From: Camellia lanceoleosa
Lineage: Eukaryota; Streptophyta; Magnoliopsida; Ericales; Theaceae
Assembly: GCA_025200525.1 (NCBI GenBank)
Contig: CM045758.1
Location: 164,450,261-164,514,260 of the forward strand
Length of the DNA stretch: 64,000 nucleotides
Reading direction: 5' to 3'
Part shown: positions 22,405 through 33,569 of the stretch, piece by piece
Position numbering within the stretch: the stretch's first letter is position 1
Layout: each line of letters opens with the position of its first letter
The notes under the pieces: model-generated
Database searches by the model: none
The model's input: the letters and a program-made list of their open reading frames with translations, nothing else
What the model was told of the DNA's origin: nothing
Program-made: the position numbers and the translations under genes

Positions 22405-22670
22405 CTTTGATTCGGCCATCACGATAATTTAAATTGTTTAATATGTAAAATTTGTTAAATATATTATTTTGTAAAAAAATATATTAATCGAATATCGATA
22501 ATTATTTGATCAGATCATATTTTTATCATAATTTAAAAATTATTTTAAAATGTGATCTCATCAAATAATTATCGATATTAAATTAACGTGATTTTTTTTC
22601 AAAAATAATGTATTGAACAAATTTTATATATTAAACGATTTGAATTATCACTATAAATCCAAATCAGGGC
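22405..22670. repeat. Long-arm foldback MITE, family I, copy 1
   Basis: Two arms of about 115 bp meet near 22540. The left arm includes ATCGATAATTATTTGATCAG and the right arm ATCAAATAATTATCGATATT; both ends carry TTTGATTCGG/CCAAATCAGG-type sequence. A related element is at 29080-29362. Confidence 0.75.
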
Positions 22671-22741
22671 CTACAAATATCGAACAGCATCCCCAACCCC
22701 AATTACTGGAGAAGTTCTGTATATTTTCCTATAATATAATT

Positions 22742-22930
22742 TTTTTTAAAGATGGGTTGGTTTGGGATGTTCTAAAAAAGTGCACTTTTTGACTTATTGG
22801 TGGGTTTGGGTTGGGTTTGATGTGATGTGTTAGAGAGGTGATGTGATTTAAATAAAATGATGTGACTTAAATAAAATAGTGATTTTTTGACTTTTTAACT
22901 TATTTAGTACATGCCAAACTAGCCCTTACT
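22742..22930. repeat. MITE-like repeat, family D
   Basis: Contains GTGCACTTTTTGACTT, TGATGTGTTAGAGAGGTGA and two TGATGTGAYTTAAATAAAAT units. Further copies lie at 25025, 25430 (inverted) and 28485 (inverted). Confidence 0.6.
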
Positions 22931-23039
22931 ATATAAGTTTTCCTATAATACAGATTTTTTTTTCTTTTATAGACCCTTGAGACTTACCATATAAGTTTTC
23001 CTATAATATACAACTTTTTTAAGACCAGTGAGACTATAA

Positions 23040-23312
23040 GTTTTAGGCCAAGTTTGGGATGTCTTAAAAAATTAAAAAGTCAAAAAATTACTTAAAAAGT
23101 TAAAAAGTTATCACTATTCACCAAAAGTCAACAATTACGGCTGCACAACTCCCAATTCTAATTTTCTCCTACAAACCAATTTTTACAATTTTTTATTATA
23201 CATTTTTTCATAAAAAGTCAAAAAGTTAACCAAAACATTCATATTTTCAACCTCAACTTTTTAGTCTAAAAAGATAAAAAGTGTACTTATTTATGACACC
23301 CCAAACAACTCC
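23040..23312. repeat. MITE-like repeat, family B
   Basis: Starts AGGCCAAGTTTGGGATGTCT and ends ACACCCCAAACAACTCCTT. The interior matches the copy at 23925 closely, including CAACAATTACGGCTGCACAA. Confidence 0.7.
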
Positions 23313-23454
23313 TTAATTTGAGAATATGAATTCTTCATTTTGTAAAGATTTTTATGTATATTATTTTAAAAAAAATAGATTTATCTGATAATTGTACCAT
23401 TTTATTTTTGTTGCATTGGTCTTTTAAAAAATGAACCGCAAATGTTTTTAAATA

Positions 23455-23830
23455 AAGGGTCGTGCTAGGGAGCTCGAATATGAGCTCCTCCGAATGTCCC
23501 GAATTCTGTTTTTTTTTTTTTTTTTTCAGCAGAAGGAATAAGAAGACGGAGGGAGAGGGGGGGAGGAGGAGGAGGAGAAGGAGGAGGAGGGGGAGGGGGA
23601 CTGGAGGAGGCCTAAAAAATGGCCTGGAGGCGGAGGCGGGGGGCGCGGCGATCGGCGATGGCAGAGGCGACAAGCAGAGGCATGGTGATCGGCGACGGAG
23701 GCGGAAGCGCGGCGATCGGCGAGGGATCGGAGACGACGGCAACGGCGACCTCTTTCTCTCCCTCTCCCTCTCCCTCTCCTCCCCCTCCCTTGCAGGTTGA
23801 ATGAAAATGGCAGAAAAAAAGAAAAAAAGA
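23455..23830. other. GC-rich low-complexity island
   Basis: A G-rich purine run (GAGG/GGA repeats, 23545-23605) is followed by a GGCGATCGGCGA-type repeat region (23630-23745) and a CTCTCC run (23750-23790), framed by T and A runs. Both strands have open frames, but the translations are monotonous R/G or P/L/S-rich and I do not regard them as genes. The upstream edge has a hairpin GGAGCTC-6-GAGCTCC at 23469-23489. It stands out sharply from the AT-rich surroundings. Confidence 0.6.
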
Positions 23831-23847
23831 AAAAAAAAAACCTAATA

Positions 23848-23869
23848 CCTAAAACGACGTCGTTTTAGG
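23848..23869. promoter_or_regulatory. Perfect 22-bp palindrome with GACGTC core
   Basis: The half-site CCTAAAACGAC is followed by its exact inverse. The centre GACGTC is the C-box core bound by plant bZIP factors in general. There is no adjacent gene, so a regulatory role is only a possibility. Confidence 0.5.
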
Positions 23870-23924
23870 CATTAAAGAGATTAGGGGGACTCATTTTTGA
23901 ACTTTCAAGTATTATTCTTAAGGC

Positions 23925-24190
23925 TAAGTTTGGGAAGTTTCAAATAAGTCAAAAAGTTAAAAAGTTACTCAAAAAGTTAAAAAGTTAACACTATTCACCA
24001 AAAGTCAACAATTACGGCTGCACAATTCCCAATTCAAATTTTCCTCTAAAAACTAATTTTTACAATTTTTTATTACACATTTTTTCATAAAAAGTCAAAA
24101 AGTTAACCCAAACATCCATATTTTCAACCTCACTTTTTAGTCAAAAAAGACAAAAAGTGCACTTATTTAGTCTTCCCAAACAAGGCCTTA
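23925..24190. repeat. MITE-like repeat, family B
   Basis: Starts AAGGCTAAGTTTGGGAAG and ends CTTCCCAAACAAGGCCTTA, giving clear terminal inverted repeats of about 17 bp. No coding content. Confidence 0.75.
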
Positions 24191-24544
24191 ACATCATGAT
24201 CAAATTTAGATTTAGAACTTGAAAAAAAACACTGTTCTTTTTCAAGTTGCTAACTATTCTCTCAAAGCTTTATTTTAACTATTTGGTGTAGTTTATTTGA
24301 ATTATTTATAATTTTTTTTTCTTTTTGAAAGTTTGTAATAGATTGTTTGGTGTAATTTTTATTTACAATTATTATCTAAAGATAACTTAAATAAGTTGAA
24401 AAGATTAATTATCTAAAAATTGGGTGAGAGGTAGTTTTAATTTTTACTTTTTGATTATTAATTTTTAACTTACAATAAATTACGTCAAATAAAGCAATTA
24501 GAACATCTCCATTGTCATTTTTTTCCATGACACTTTAAACAATG

Positions 24545-24775
24545 AAATTTGCTGCAACATCACTTTTTAGCCTAAAAGTCAAAAAGTTACTAAAAAAATC
24601 AAAAAACTAACAACTTATACCAAAAAGTTAAAGATTTCATTTTCTCTCTACTTTTTTGATATCTTTTCGTAAAAAATAAAAAAGTCATCCAAAATATATT
24701 AGTTTTTTTTACTTCATATTTTAGTCAAAAAGTCAAAAAATGACTAAAATAGCATGCTCCTAAACAAGGCCCAAG
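24545..24775. repeat. MITE-like repeat, family E
   Basis: Interior TTCTCTCTACTTTTTTGATATCTTTTCG and end CTCCTAAACAAGGCCC parallel the element at 35441-35664, where the ends are better kept. Confidence 0.55.
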
Positions 24776-25024
24776 GTGTTTGTTTGATGGGATTAGGGCA
24801 TCGAATTAGATTCTATGTCTAACAAAATGGATAGTCTAATGTTTAGTTGAAAAAGTGAAGATCGGACTCACAATTTCCCATGTGTGTGATAACTTAATCC
24901 TGTGAGGGTGTGGGACATAAATGGGAGGACTTAACCAACCTCTGATTTAACTAATAATTTCCCATATTTTTTTCTTTTTTTTTTTTTTGTTTTTAAAAAG
25001 CGTATTGAATTTTTTTAAACTGGT

Positions 25025-25225
25025 GTAAATTAGAGGGTGTTTGAGACGTTCTTAATAAGTGCACTTTTTGATTTTTTATGAAATATGAGTTGGGTTTGAA
25101 ATGATATGGTAGAGAGGTGATATGACTTAAATAGGATAGTGACTTTTTAACTTTTTAACTTTTTAGTTTTAAGGCCTCAATCTCAGAGTATGCCATCTTT
25201 TCTTCAGAGTATGCCAAACTAGGCC
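25025..25225. repeat. MITE-like repeat, family D
   Basis: Starts AGAGGGTGTTTGAGACGTTC and contains GTGCACTTTTTGATTTTTTA and GTAGAGAGGTGATATGACTT. Confidence 0.55.
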
Positions 25226-25429
25226 TCAATCTCATGATATGATAGTTTTCTTTTTATTTATTTATTTATTTTTTGCATTAGCAAAATCATAAATGAAAAT
25301 ATACTTCTAATGTCGTATTTAAATAAAATTAAAATTGGCCTTTGTAAAATAAAATAAAATATATTTTAAATATAAATGAAATAAAATAAACTATATTTAA
25401 AATCTTAGAGCTATTTTGAGAAGATGGTT

Positions 25430-25615
25430 AAGGCCTAGTTTGCCATAATTTTAAAAAGCCAAGTTACTATCCTATTTAAGTAACATCATCTTATTTAAAT
25501 CACATTATCTCTCTGTCACGTCACTTTAAACTTAACCCATATTTCATATTTTTTTTGTAAAAAGTCAAAAAGTACACTTATTTAGATCATTCAAAATAAC
25601 CCCTAAAAACCATCT
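25430..25615. repeat. MITE-like repeat, family D (inverted)
   Basis: Reverse orientation relative to 22742: starts AGGCCTAGTTTGCCATAA and contains AAGTAACATCATCTTATTTA and AAAGTACACTTATTTAGATC. Confidence 0.55.
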
Positions 25616-25956
25616 TTTAACTTTTAACCTATTTTGAATCATATCATCCCTCATATTTTTTACATATTTTTTTTATAAAAAAGTTAAAAATCCAGCATTG
25701 ACATTGTAAATATTTTAAATAATATACTTTATAATTCTCAAATCAAACATGATATTCATTAAAATAATCATTTCTAAATATTTAATCCTATGAGAATACA
25801 AACATGAAATACATATTACTTGTAACCAAATAGCTTAACAACTATATATCCCAAGACTGTTAATCTATTTTATTACAATCCCCTTATTATCCAGTTTATC
25901 AAAACATAACATACGTGGTTGTGCCTTACCAAAAGTTTCGTTACAATGGTCATGTT

Positions 25957-26445
25957 TGGTAGAGCTGTGAGAAAGTACTTATAACTTATACCTAAACAGC
26001 TTATAGCTTATAACTATGAACATAAGCTGATTTTTGACTTATAAATTAAGCATCTCCTACCCTACTCAAAAAATAAGCTGATTTATGACTTCTAAAAAGT
26101 TATAAACTATAAGCTATAAAAGGCCCTGTTTGGTAGAGCTGTGAGAAAGTGCTTATAACTTATGCCTTAACAGCTTATGCCTTATAACTATGAACATAAG
26201 CTGATTTCTGACTTATAAATTAAGCATCTCCTGCCCCACTCAAAAAATAAGCTAATTTCTGACTTACAAAAAGCTATAAGTTGCATTGTTAAACTAAACC
26301 AAACACATCAAAATAGCTTAAATTAAGCTGAAAGCTGAAATAAGTTGAAAAAAAGCTGTACCAAACAGGGCCAAACTAAATTAAACACATCAAAATAGCT
26401 TAAATTAAACTGAAAGCTGAAATAAACAGTTTTTAAGCTGCACCA
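25957..26445. repeat. hAT-type MITE, family G, interrupted by a second copy of itself
   Basis: The outer copy runs 25957-26121 and 26373-26445: it starts CATGTTTGGTAGAGCTGTGA and ends AAGCTGCACCAAACAAGC. It is broken by a complete copy of the same family at 26122-26372. Both share the interior CATAAGCTGATTTYTGACTT. Confidence 0.75.
26122..26372. mobile_element. hAT-type MITE, family G, inner complete copy
   Basis: Perfect 14-bp terminal inverted repeats GGCCCTGTTTGGTA and TACCAAACAGGGCC. It is 251 bp long and noncoding. The flanks are A-rich (AAAA and AAAC), so a target duplication longer than 3 bp is not visible. Confidence 0.8.
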
Positions 26446-26544
26446 AACAAGCAAAATGAATTGAACCGTGTGTTTTAGTCACAATTTTTTTTACCAAACA
26501 CAATACTGTTGAGACATTACGCGGCGGTCATCGAGGCCAACCGC

Positions 26545-26970
26545 TCGTTTAGTTGTGTTTTTTCAAAAATACTTTTTAAAAAATTTTATTTTTTTATTTT
26601 TCATGTTTTTTTTTATTTTTACTAAATTTTTTTAATATTTTAAGCAATTTTTTTTTTTAGATATATCTAACATAAATATACTTAAAAAGTAAAAAAAAAA
26701 TTTTAAAAAACTTTTTAAAAATTTATTAAATACCAAAAATACAAAAATGAAATACGAGAATTCAGTACATTTTTTTATATTTTTATGTATTTATTAAAAT
26801 TTTAAAATATTTTTTTCACAAATTTTTTTATTTTTTAAATACATCTAAGTAAGGTATATCTAAAAAAATAAAAAAATATTTAAAAATTTAAAAATATTCA
26901 TTAAAAATCAAAAAACACAAAAATAAAAAAAAAATTAAACTTTTAAAAAAACTTTAATTCAAAAAACTTA
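26545..26970. repeat. MITE-like repeat, family A, copy 3
   Basis: Same orientation as copies 1 and 2; carries ATACATCTAAGTAAGGTATA near 26840 and ATATCTAACATAAATATAC near 26662. It ends about 130 bp before the esterase start codon. Confidence 0.7.
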
Positions 26971-27003
26971 AACCAAAAACTCCCCATTGCACTTTATACT
27001 TCT

Positions 27004-27020
27004 TTCATATATATATTTTT
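27004..27020 (+). promoter_or_regulatory. TATA box of the carboxylesterase gene
   Basis: TTCATATATATATTTTTTTG about 90 bp upstream of the ATG. A (TC)n leader at 27066-27083 follows, common in plant 5' untranslated regions. Confidence 0.5.
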
Positions 27021-27103
27021 TTGGTTGTATGTATTACCCTCCACTTCTCCCCATCGAGCATCTGTGTCTCTCTCTCTCTCTCACGCAAACACAAACAGGC
27101 GTT

Positions 27104-28291
27104 ATGGAGGTGACCAATATAGCTCAAAAATCGCCATCGCTTCCATGGAAGACCCGATTAACCGTTTCTATCCTCTGCGCCGCCACCGATGCCTTTCAAC
27201 GCCGCGATGGCACCGTCAACCGGCGCCTCCTCGGCTTCTTTAACTTCAAAGCTCCCCCTAACCCCAACCCCATCAACGGCGTCAAAACCTCCGACATCAC
27301 CGCCGATCCCTCTCGCAACCTCTGGTTCCGCGTCTTCGTCCCCACCAATCCCGACCAAACGCTCCCCGTCATCGTCTTCTTCCACGGCGGCGGATTCGTC
27401 TACCTCACCGCCGACTCCAAGGCCTACGACGCCGTCTGCCGCCGATTCGCCCGCAAAGTCCCCGCCATTGTCGTCTCCGTCAACTACCGCCTCGCTCCCG
27501 AACACCGCTACCCTGCTCAATACGACGACGGTTTCGACGTCCTCAAATTCCTCGACGACAACAAATCTCAAGTCCTACCGGAAAACGCAGACCTCTCTCG
27601 CTGCTTCCTCGCCGGCGACAGCGCCGGCGCCAATCTCGCTCATCACGTCGCGTATCGAGCCGCGGAATCAAATTTCCAGAAATTGAAGGCATGAAAATCA
27701 AACAATAGATCAACGACACAACATTTGCATCGCATAATATTTCTACTTAATTGATGAAATTTGATAGAAAATTATTAGTTAAAATTGTGCTCAAATGTGT
27801 ATCAAATCAAAATTCAAGCAAATGAATGGACCAAATCTTTCAACAAATTCTGAAAATCACTAATTTTGTTTTGTGAAATGAAGGTGGTGGGGCTGGTGGC
27901 GATACAACCGTTCTTCGGCGGAGAAGAGAGGACAGAGCCGGAGACGAGGCTATCGCAGCTAGTGTCGATAAAGAGAACAGACTGGCTGTGGAAGGCGTTC
28001 ATACCGGAGGAGGAGTGGGTGGGGAGGGATCACGAGGCGATAAACGTGAGCGGGCCGAGAGCGGCGAAGATAGCGGCGGTGGAGAGGTTTCCGGCAACGA
28101 TGGTATTTGTGGGAGGGTTCGACGCGTTGCAGGAGTGGCAGAGGAGGTACTACAACTGGCTCAAGAACTCTGGCAAAGACGTCCACCTGGTGGAGTACCC
28201 TAACATGATTCATGCTTTCTACATTTTCCCTGAATTGCCGGAATCTGGAGAGTTGATTTCTCAGGTCACTCATTTCATTCACAAGCACTAG
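27104..28291 (+). CDS. Carboxylesterase of the plant CXE family (CXE18-like)
   Basis: Two exons, 27104-27688 and 27884-28291, give a 330-residue alpha/beta hydrolase that should hydrolyse small carboxylic esters, probably in the cytosol since no signal peptide is seen. The oxyanion motif HGGG is at residues 94-97. The triad is Ser173 in GDSAG, Asp275 in VGGFDAL and His305 in NMIHAFYIF. Because the histidine is kept it is an esterase and not the gibberellin receptor GID1. Length and the exon 2 motifs [12 protein letters not shown] and [16 protein letters not shown] fit CXE18. The intron (27689-27883) appears to start with GC (AAG/GCATGA) and end with AG; without splicing the frame stops at once (GCA TGA). 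Exon 1 is rich in C at third codon positions, unlike the AT-rich surroundings, which also leaves a long meaningless antisense frame. Substrate is unknown. Confidence 0.9.
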
Positions 28292-28484
28292 GCCTAATAT
28301 TAGCCTACAAGTTACTATTATTATTATTATGCTCTTCACGGCTAATTTATGTTTTGTTTATTATTATTGGTATTAATCTATAAATGTTTTACCTTTTTAA
28401 TCATTTTATATTAATATTTTAAAAGGTAATATAAAAAGAAAAGGGAGACTTTCACAATCTCTTTTAGATTTAGATTTTCACTAT

Positions 28485-28672
28485 TAGGTTAAGTTTGGCA
28501 ACTTCAAAATAATCTAAAAAGTCAAAAAGTCACTATCCTATTTAAGTCACATCATCTTATTTAAGTCACATCACCTCTCTAACACATCACTTCAAATCCA
28601 ATCCAAATCCAACCCATATTTCATAAAAAGTCAAAAAAGTACACTTATTTAGTCTTCCCAAACTTGGCCTCA
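28485..28672. repeat. MITE-like repeat, family D (inverted)
   Basis: Starts TTAGGTTAAGTTTGGCAACT and ends CTTCCCAAACTTGGCCTC, with CACATCACCTCTCTAACACA inside. It lies about 190 bp downstream of the esterase stop. Confidence 0.65.
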
Positions 28673-28809
28673 CTCATGTATATATAGGGTCCACATCATT
28701 AATAGTGAAGATTCAAAAGCGGTTACGGGAATTTTCAAAAAAATGAGAGTTTCAATCATTATTAATATAAAAAAGGTGTATTTTAATATTCACCAAATAA
28801 TTTCAGAGC

Positions 28810-29045
28810 CCATGCTACAAGGGTTGGTTTGGACGTGGATTAATTTTTTGGCTTTTTAGCTTTAGTTAGTTTGGGTTAAAAAGTTTTGTTTATGATGGAT
28901 TTTTTGATTTTTGTGAGAGAAAAAATAAAATAATTATAATTTAGATGTAACATTTTATCTTATTAATTTTTTTTAATATCATTTGTCTTTTTTAAACTAT
29001 TTTAACCAAAAAGTCCCAAATTTTTTTTTTTGCCAAACGGGGGCT
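28810..29045. repeat. MITE-like repeat, family C
   Basis: Starts AAGGGTTGGTTTGGACGTGG, carries TTTTGTGAGAGAAAAAATAA and ends GCCAAACGGGGGCTG. Confidence 0.6.
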
Positions 29046-29079
29046 GATATTTATGGACCTTGGCTCCTCTCCAGACAGT

Positions 29080-29362
29080 TTGGTATTGGTAGGCCTTAAT
29101 CGGGATTCATGTTAATAGGGATTCATGTTAATAATCCAAACTGTTTTTCAATATGTTGAGTATATTTTTTTATTACAAAAGATTACGTTAATTAGATATC
29201 AATAATTATTTGATTAAATTATATTTTCAAATATAAAATATAATCCGATCAAGTGATTATCAATATTCAATTAATATAATTTTTTATAAAAATAATATAA
29301 TCAACAAATTTTATACATTAAACATTTTAAATTATCGACAAGTCTGGATTAAGGCACCGAAC
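29080..29362. repeat. Long-arm foldback MITE, family I, copy 2
   Basis: Left arm AGATATCAATAATTATTTGA and right arm CAAGTGATTATCAATATTCA meet near 29225. Ends GGCCTTAATCGGG and TCTGGATTAAGGC are inverted. The left end has a short tandem repeat GGGATTCATGTTAATA. Confidence 0.7.
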
Positions 29363-30754
29363 TCTCTGGTGAGGAGCCAGCTCCTATTATTATATGATTG
29401 ACAAAGTATATGAGAGTCTTTTGTTTATATGTATTTAAAGATTTTAAATTAATTGAAAATGTTACAAATTATACCTTCAACAAAATCTCATTCTTATTTT
29501 ATAATTTAAAATTGCAATCAAATGCTATTATTTAAAAATGTAAGATTGTCAGAGTATAAGTGTATGAGACGGACAGAAATATTTTGGGAGAAACAATCTT
29601 GTAATTATTTTTTTGTTTATGGATATATATATATGGAATGAAAGTTTTACTATACACCTCTAAAATAAAAATATATATCATATGTTTCTCATCTTTAATT
29701 AACACCCATTTGAGTAATAATTGAAAACTTCTTTAATTCTTCTTTAATTGTAGCTAAAGCTATTACTATAATAGGTCACAATCAACCGGATATAACCAAA
29801 TATTATACTCTTTTGGCAAGAGGTTAAAATGTAATTTTTTGGCTTTTAATTTTTTTGAGTCACATCATTTTTCTAATTTTTTTTACACATTTTTTCAAAA
29901 AAAAATTTTAAAAAAATTATCTTTTAATCTATTTCTCAAAACAAGTAATTGAGACATAATTAATTTTAATTTGATAATATATTAGTCTCATCAATAATAC
30001 AACCCATTATTATTATTTTTTTAGATGGTTAAAATAACTCATTATTAAGCACCAAAATAGTTCGACCTTAGTTTATTTGGAAATGGCTAATTTTCATACC
30101 ACTGTTCTCGATATCCTTCAATATTTTATTTTGTGTGCCTCACTATTTTATTTTTTGTGCCTCACTTTGGGCCCATAACGATGATTTGAGCTGTTTAGGA
30201 GCTCACAATAATAATTTGAATTGGTCATCTTGTAAATCTAGATTATCTCTACAAAAAAATCCGCTTTATCCAATATTGATGAATAGATGAACAATTGAAT
30301 TTTATTTTATAAAATGAATAATTTAAATTTAAATTTAAACTTATGGTCGATTTAAAAAAATAACATATAAAACTCATCTTTACTGTTAGATTTGTAAGAC
30401 AAACCTTTGAATAATCTTTGCGGGTGAAACAGAAATGATAGAGACCTTATTTTTTCTTGACTCCGACAATTCTCTATAGACACGTGTCAGAGAGTGACAG
30501 AAGGAAAAATAAAATAAAAAGTAAAAAGTTAACCAATTCTAATACAATAAGATGATGGGAGTTAAGAAAAAAAGAGATCTCAATTTTTTCCCCGGAGAAA
30601 TTAGCGAATAAAATATGAAAGAGTACAAATGATAGTGATAGCATGCTCCATATATGTTGAAGCATGACCCACGTTGAAAAGGTAAACAACGGAATAGCAA
30701 AATACCAAACAGTGATATGAATGTATGGGGTTGGTTTGGCATTGGTTTTTTGGA
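29363..30754. other. Intergenic DNA
   Basis: No gene recognised. A segment near 30175-30300 (AATTTGAATTGGTCATCTTG) resembles parts of family I and may be a diverged remnant. Confidence 0.45.
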
Positions 30755-30757
30755 AAA

Positions 30758-30898
30758 ATATTTAGTAGCTCAAAATTTTGTGACTCAAATGATTTAAATC
30801 TGTCAAAACGACATTATTTTACACTCATTTACTCTTAAAACAACGTTGTTTTAAGTGATTTGAGCCATTTGAGTCACAAAATTTTGAGCTACCTAGTA
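30758..30898. repeat. Small foldback element with a 22-bp central palindrome
   Basis: The arms AGCTCAAAATTTTGTGACTC (left) and GAGTCACAAAATTTTGAGCT (right) are perfect inverted copies. Inside is a 22-bp palindrome at 30834-30855 whose half-site is CTTAAAACAAC. The layout parallels the palindrome at 23848. Confidence 0.8.
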
Positions 30899-30929
30899 TT
30901 GTTAAGTTTTTTTGGTCAATTTTTTTGTG

Positions 30930-31095
30930 TTGAAACTTTTTTAGTCTCATTTGGTTTTTATTTTGAAATTTTTTTTTACTTTTGTGAGAAAAAAAATATA
31001 ATGATTTTAAGTAAAAAGTTATATTTTATCTTATTAACTTATATAATTTATTTTGTCTTTTTATAATTATTTAATTCTGAAATGTTAGCCAAACC
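30930..31095. repeat. MITE-like repeat, family C (partial)
   Basis: Contains CTTTTGTGAGAAAAAAAATA and ends TTAGCCAAACCATGAC. The left end is diverged. Confidence 0.45.
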
Positions 31096-31689
31096 ATGAC
31101 TCCATACAACCCTATTAAAAGCATATGTCTAAATACCATTAAATATTCAAGATTTATTGTATTTTTTTTTATAATTAATTATATTTGACTTATTGTGTCT
31201 TTAATATAATTTTCAATAAGAATGTTAGCGTATATAAAATTATTTTAATAAAAAGAAGGTAATCTGCCCAAGTGGTTCAATGTTAATGGGTTAAACATAA
31301 GAACTCTAATTTTGGCTAATTTTTTAAGGTTTTATATTCGAATTTAGTGACTTTAATGGGATTTATGGGTAATTATGAGCGTACAAAATTTATTGGGACA
31401 ATTACTATTCGGTGTAAAATTTTAAAAATAATTTCAGATCGGTTAAAACTTTATGAACATTAATAATTAAAATTTTAATTTTTTTTTATAAATTTAGAAT
31501 TATTTTATAAAAACACCACTTATTTGTAATTTTTTCAAATTTATCTATAACCTCCTGTACTAGATGGCATGTTGGATAGTTTGTCCATCCATTCAACCAA
31601 AAAAGGATAATGAAAAGGTTCCATAAGTTCTTTTAGTATAACAATAATCTTGAGGTGATCATATAATACTTGTACTGTTGGATACAAAC
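31096..31689. other. Intergenic DNA
   Basis: No gene or repeat boundary recognised. Confidence 0.45.
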
Positions 31690-31930
31690 CAATAAAAGCT
31701 AAGAAGTTATTTTTGGTTTTGGCTTTTTAGTTAAAAAAGTACAAAAGATAAAATTAGTTATATAAGTTAATAAGACAAAATGTCATATCGAAACAATAAT
31801 CATTACATTTTTTTCTCTTACAAAAGTCAAAATAAAAAAAAATAAAAACCAAACGAGGCTAAAAAAGTCAAGCTAAAATAGTTAAAAAAATAAAAAAATC
31901 AGACTATTTTAACTCTTTTCAAACGAAGAC
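31690..31930. repeat. MITE-like repeat, family C (inverted)
   Basis: Contains AAGACAAAATGTCATATCG and ACCAAACGAGGCTAAAAAAG; ends TTTCAAACGAAGACTTAA. Confidence 0.5.
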
Positions 31931-32049
31931 TTAAATCTTTTACCCGCATGAGTTATTCTTATTATATCATTCTAATGAAGATAATTATAAAAGACAAAAT
32001 GTCACATTTGTGAATGAGAAAGCTTTTAAGATTTTTTTAGTTTTTTTAA

Positions 32050-32500
32050 TATGTTTTTGGATACTAAAGTGTGTTTGATTTGAGTTTTTTAGATTAAATT
32101 TTTTGAAAATTAATTTTTTGGTTATCGTATTTTTTTTTTATTGTTAGTGAATATTTTTGAAATCTTAAACATTTTTATTTTTATTTTTTTAGATGTACCT
32201 TACTTAGATGTATCTAAAAGGTAAACAATTTGTGAAAAAATATTTTAAAAAATTAATAAATACATAAAATATAAAAAATATACTGAATTCTCATATTACT
32301 TATTTTTTTATTTTTGGTATTTAGTGAATTTTTAAAAGGTTTTTTCACAATTGTTTTACTTTTTAGGTATATTTATGTTAGGTATGTCTAAAAAGTAAAA
32401 AAAGTTGCTTAAAATATTTAAAAAAATCAGTAAAAACAAAAAAAATATGAAAAATAAAAAAATAATATTTTTTGAAAATTGTTTTTGGAAAAGAGAAACC
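32050..32500. repeat. MITE-like repeat, family A, copy 4 (inverted)
   Basis: Carries CTTACTTAGATGTATCTAAA near 32201, the reverse complement of the signature in copies 1-3, and TTATGTTAGGTATGTCTAAA near 32375. Confidence 0.75.
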
Positions 32501-33428
32501 AAGTGATGGAAGGTATTATAGATATCATACTCAAAGATATCCAGGTAAGTGTGTGGTAGTTGGACAGCAAATAAAAGCTCTACTTCAACTATGTGGTGAT
32601 GATGGGTGAAGTCCTATAAATCAATATTTTGGATTAATTATATATATAGATTGATTTAAATTGTATTTTAGTTCCTATAATTATAAATTGAACAATGTCT
32701 TTATACTTTAAAAGTTAGAGGTTAAAGTAAACGATTTTAAAATATTTATCAATTTTTTAAGGTGTACACGTAAGAAAAATTAACGAAAATTTAAACAGAA
32801 TGACCAATTTGAAATTGAATTTAAAATATAGGGACAAATTTTTTTTAATTTAAAACTATATGAATAAAATTATAATAGTAAAAAGTTTAATTAACCTTAT
32901 ATTTTTTACCCTACTTGTTGGGTTATGCTCTTGCGTCATGCTTGGCAATGTATATATAATAAATTGGATAAAAGTTCTTTTTGTAAATTTTCATTTCAAA
33001 TCAAAATACTCACATTAAAATCAAAAATTAAAAAAAATGAAATTTTCATATTATTTTGATGATTTTTTAAAAATTTTGTTTTAATAATAAATTTGGTTGG
33101 GAATCATTTTTCTTATATTATTCTCAAAAGAATTACACTTGCCTTTTTTTTTTTCTTCTTCTTCTAGAAGTGCAATTATGTTTTTCATGGGGGCAAAAGT
33201 GAAAGATTGCCTGATAACAACTTCCTAATTTGCTTCAGGTAAACAACTTAGACTAATTTAGTTGATCATAATCTTTGTACTCACTAATATTTGACATTTG
33301 GTTAATAAAGCTAAAAAGTTAGAAGTCAAAAAATTATACAATAAAATAAATAAATAAATAAATATTATACTTTCTATTTTTGTATTTTAATTTTTTGTAA
33401 AAAGTCAATATTTTCCGAACACTAATGT

Positions 33429-33569
33429 TGTGTTTGGTTGAGGGATTTGAGGAATAATTTGGAAAGGAAAATGGAAAAAGTAGGTAAAATATGAATAAAA
33501 CATGCCTAAATTTCACCTAGTTTCACACACCTTTTCCAAATCCCTCTCCAAATCTCCCAACCAAACACA
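33429..33569. repeat. Small MITE with TGTGTTTGGTTG ends
   Basis: Left end TGTGTTTGGTTGAGGGATTT and right end CTCCCAACCAAACACA are inverted copies. The element is 141 bp, noncoding. Confidence 0.75.

Noticed and set aside
23335..23742. Open frames on both strands in the GC-rich island
   Set aside because: Monotonous P/L/S or R/G translations produced by simple repeats and poly-K/F from homopolymers; no start context or domain.
27158..27571. Long antisense open frame of 137 codons opposite the esterase exon 1
   Set aside because: It is a by-product of the C-rich third codon positions of the real exon; its translation is V/G/D/E-rich low complexity.
27189..27686. 165-codon frame on the plus strand within esterase exon 1
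   Set aside because: Shadow frame; S/T/P-rich translation without motifs, while the overlapping frame has the full hydrolase signature.
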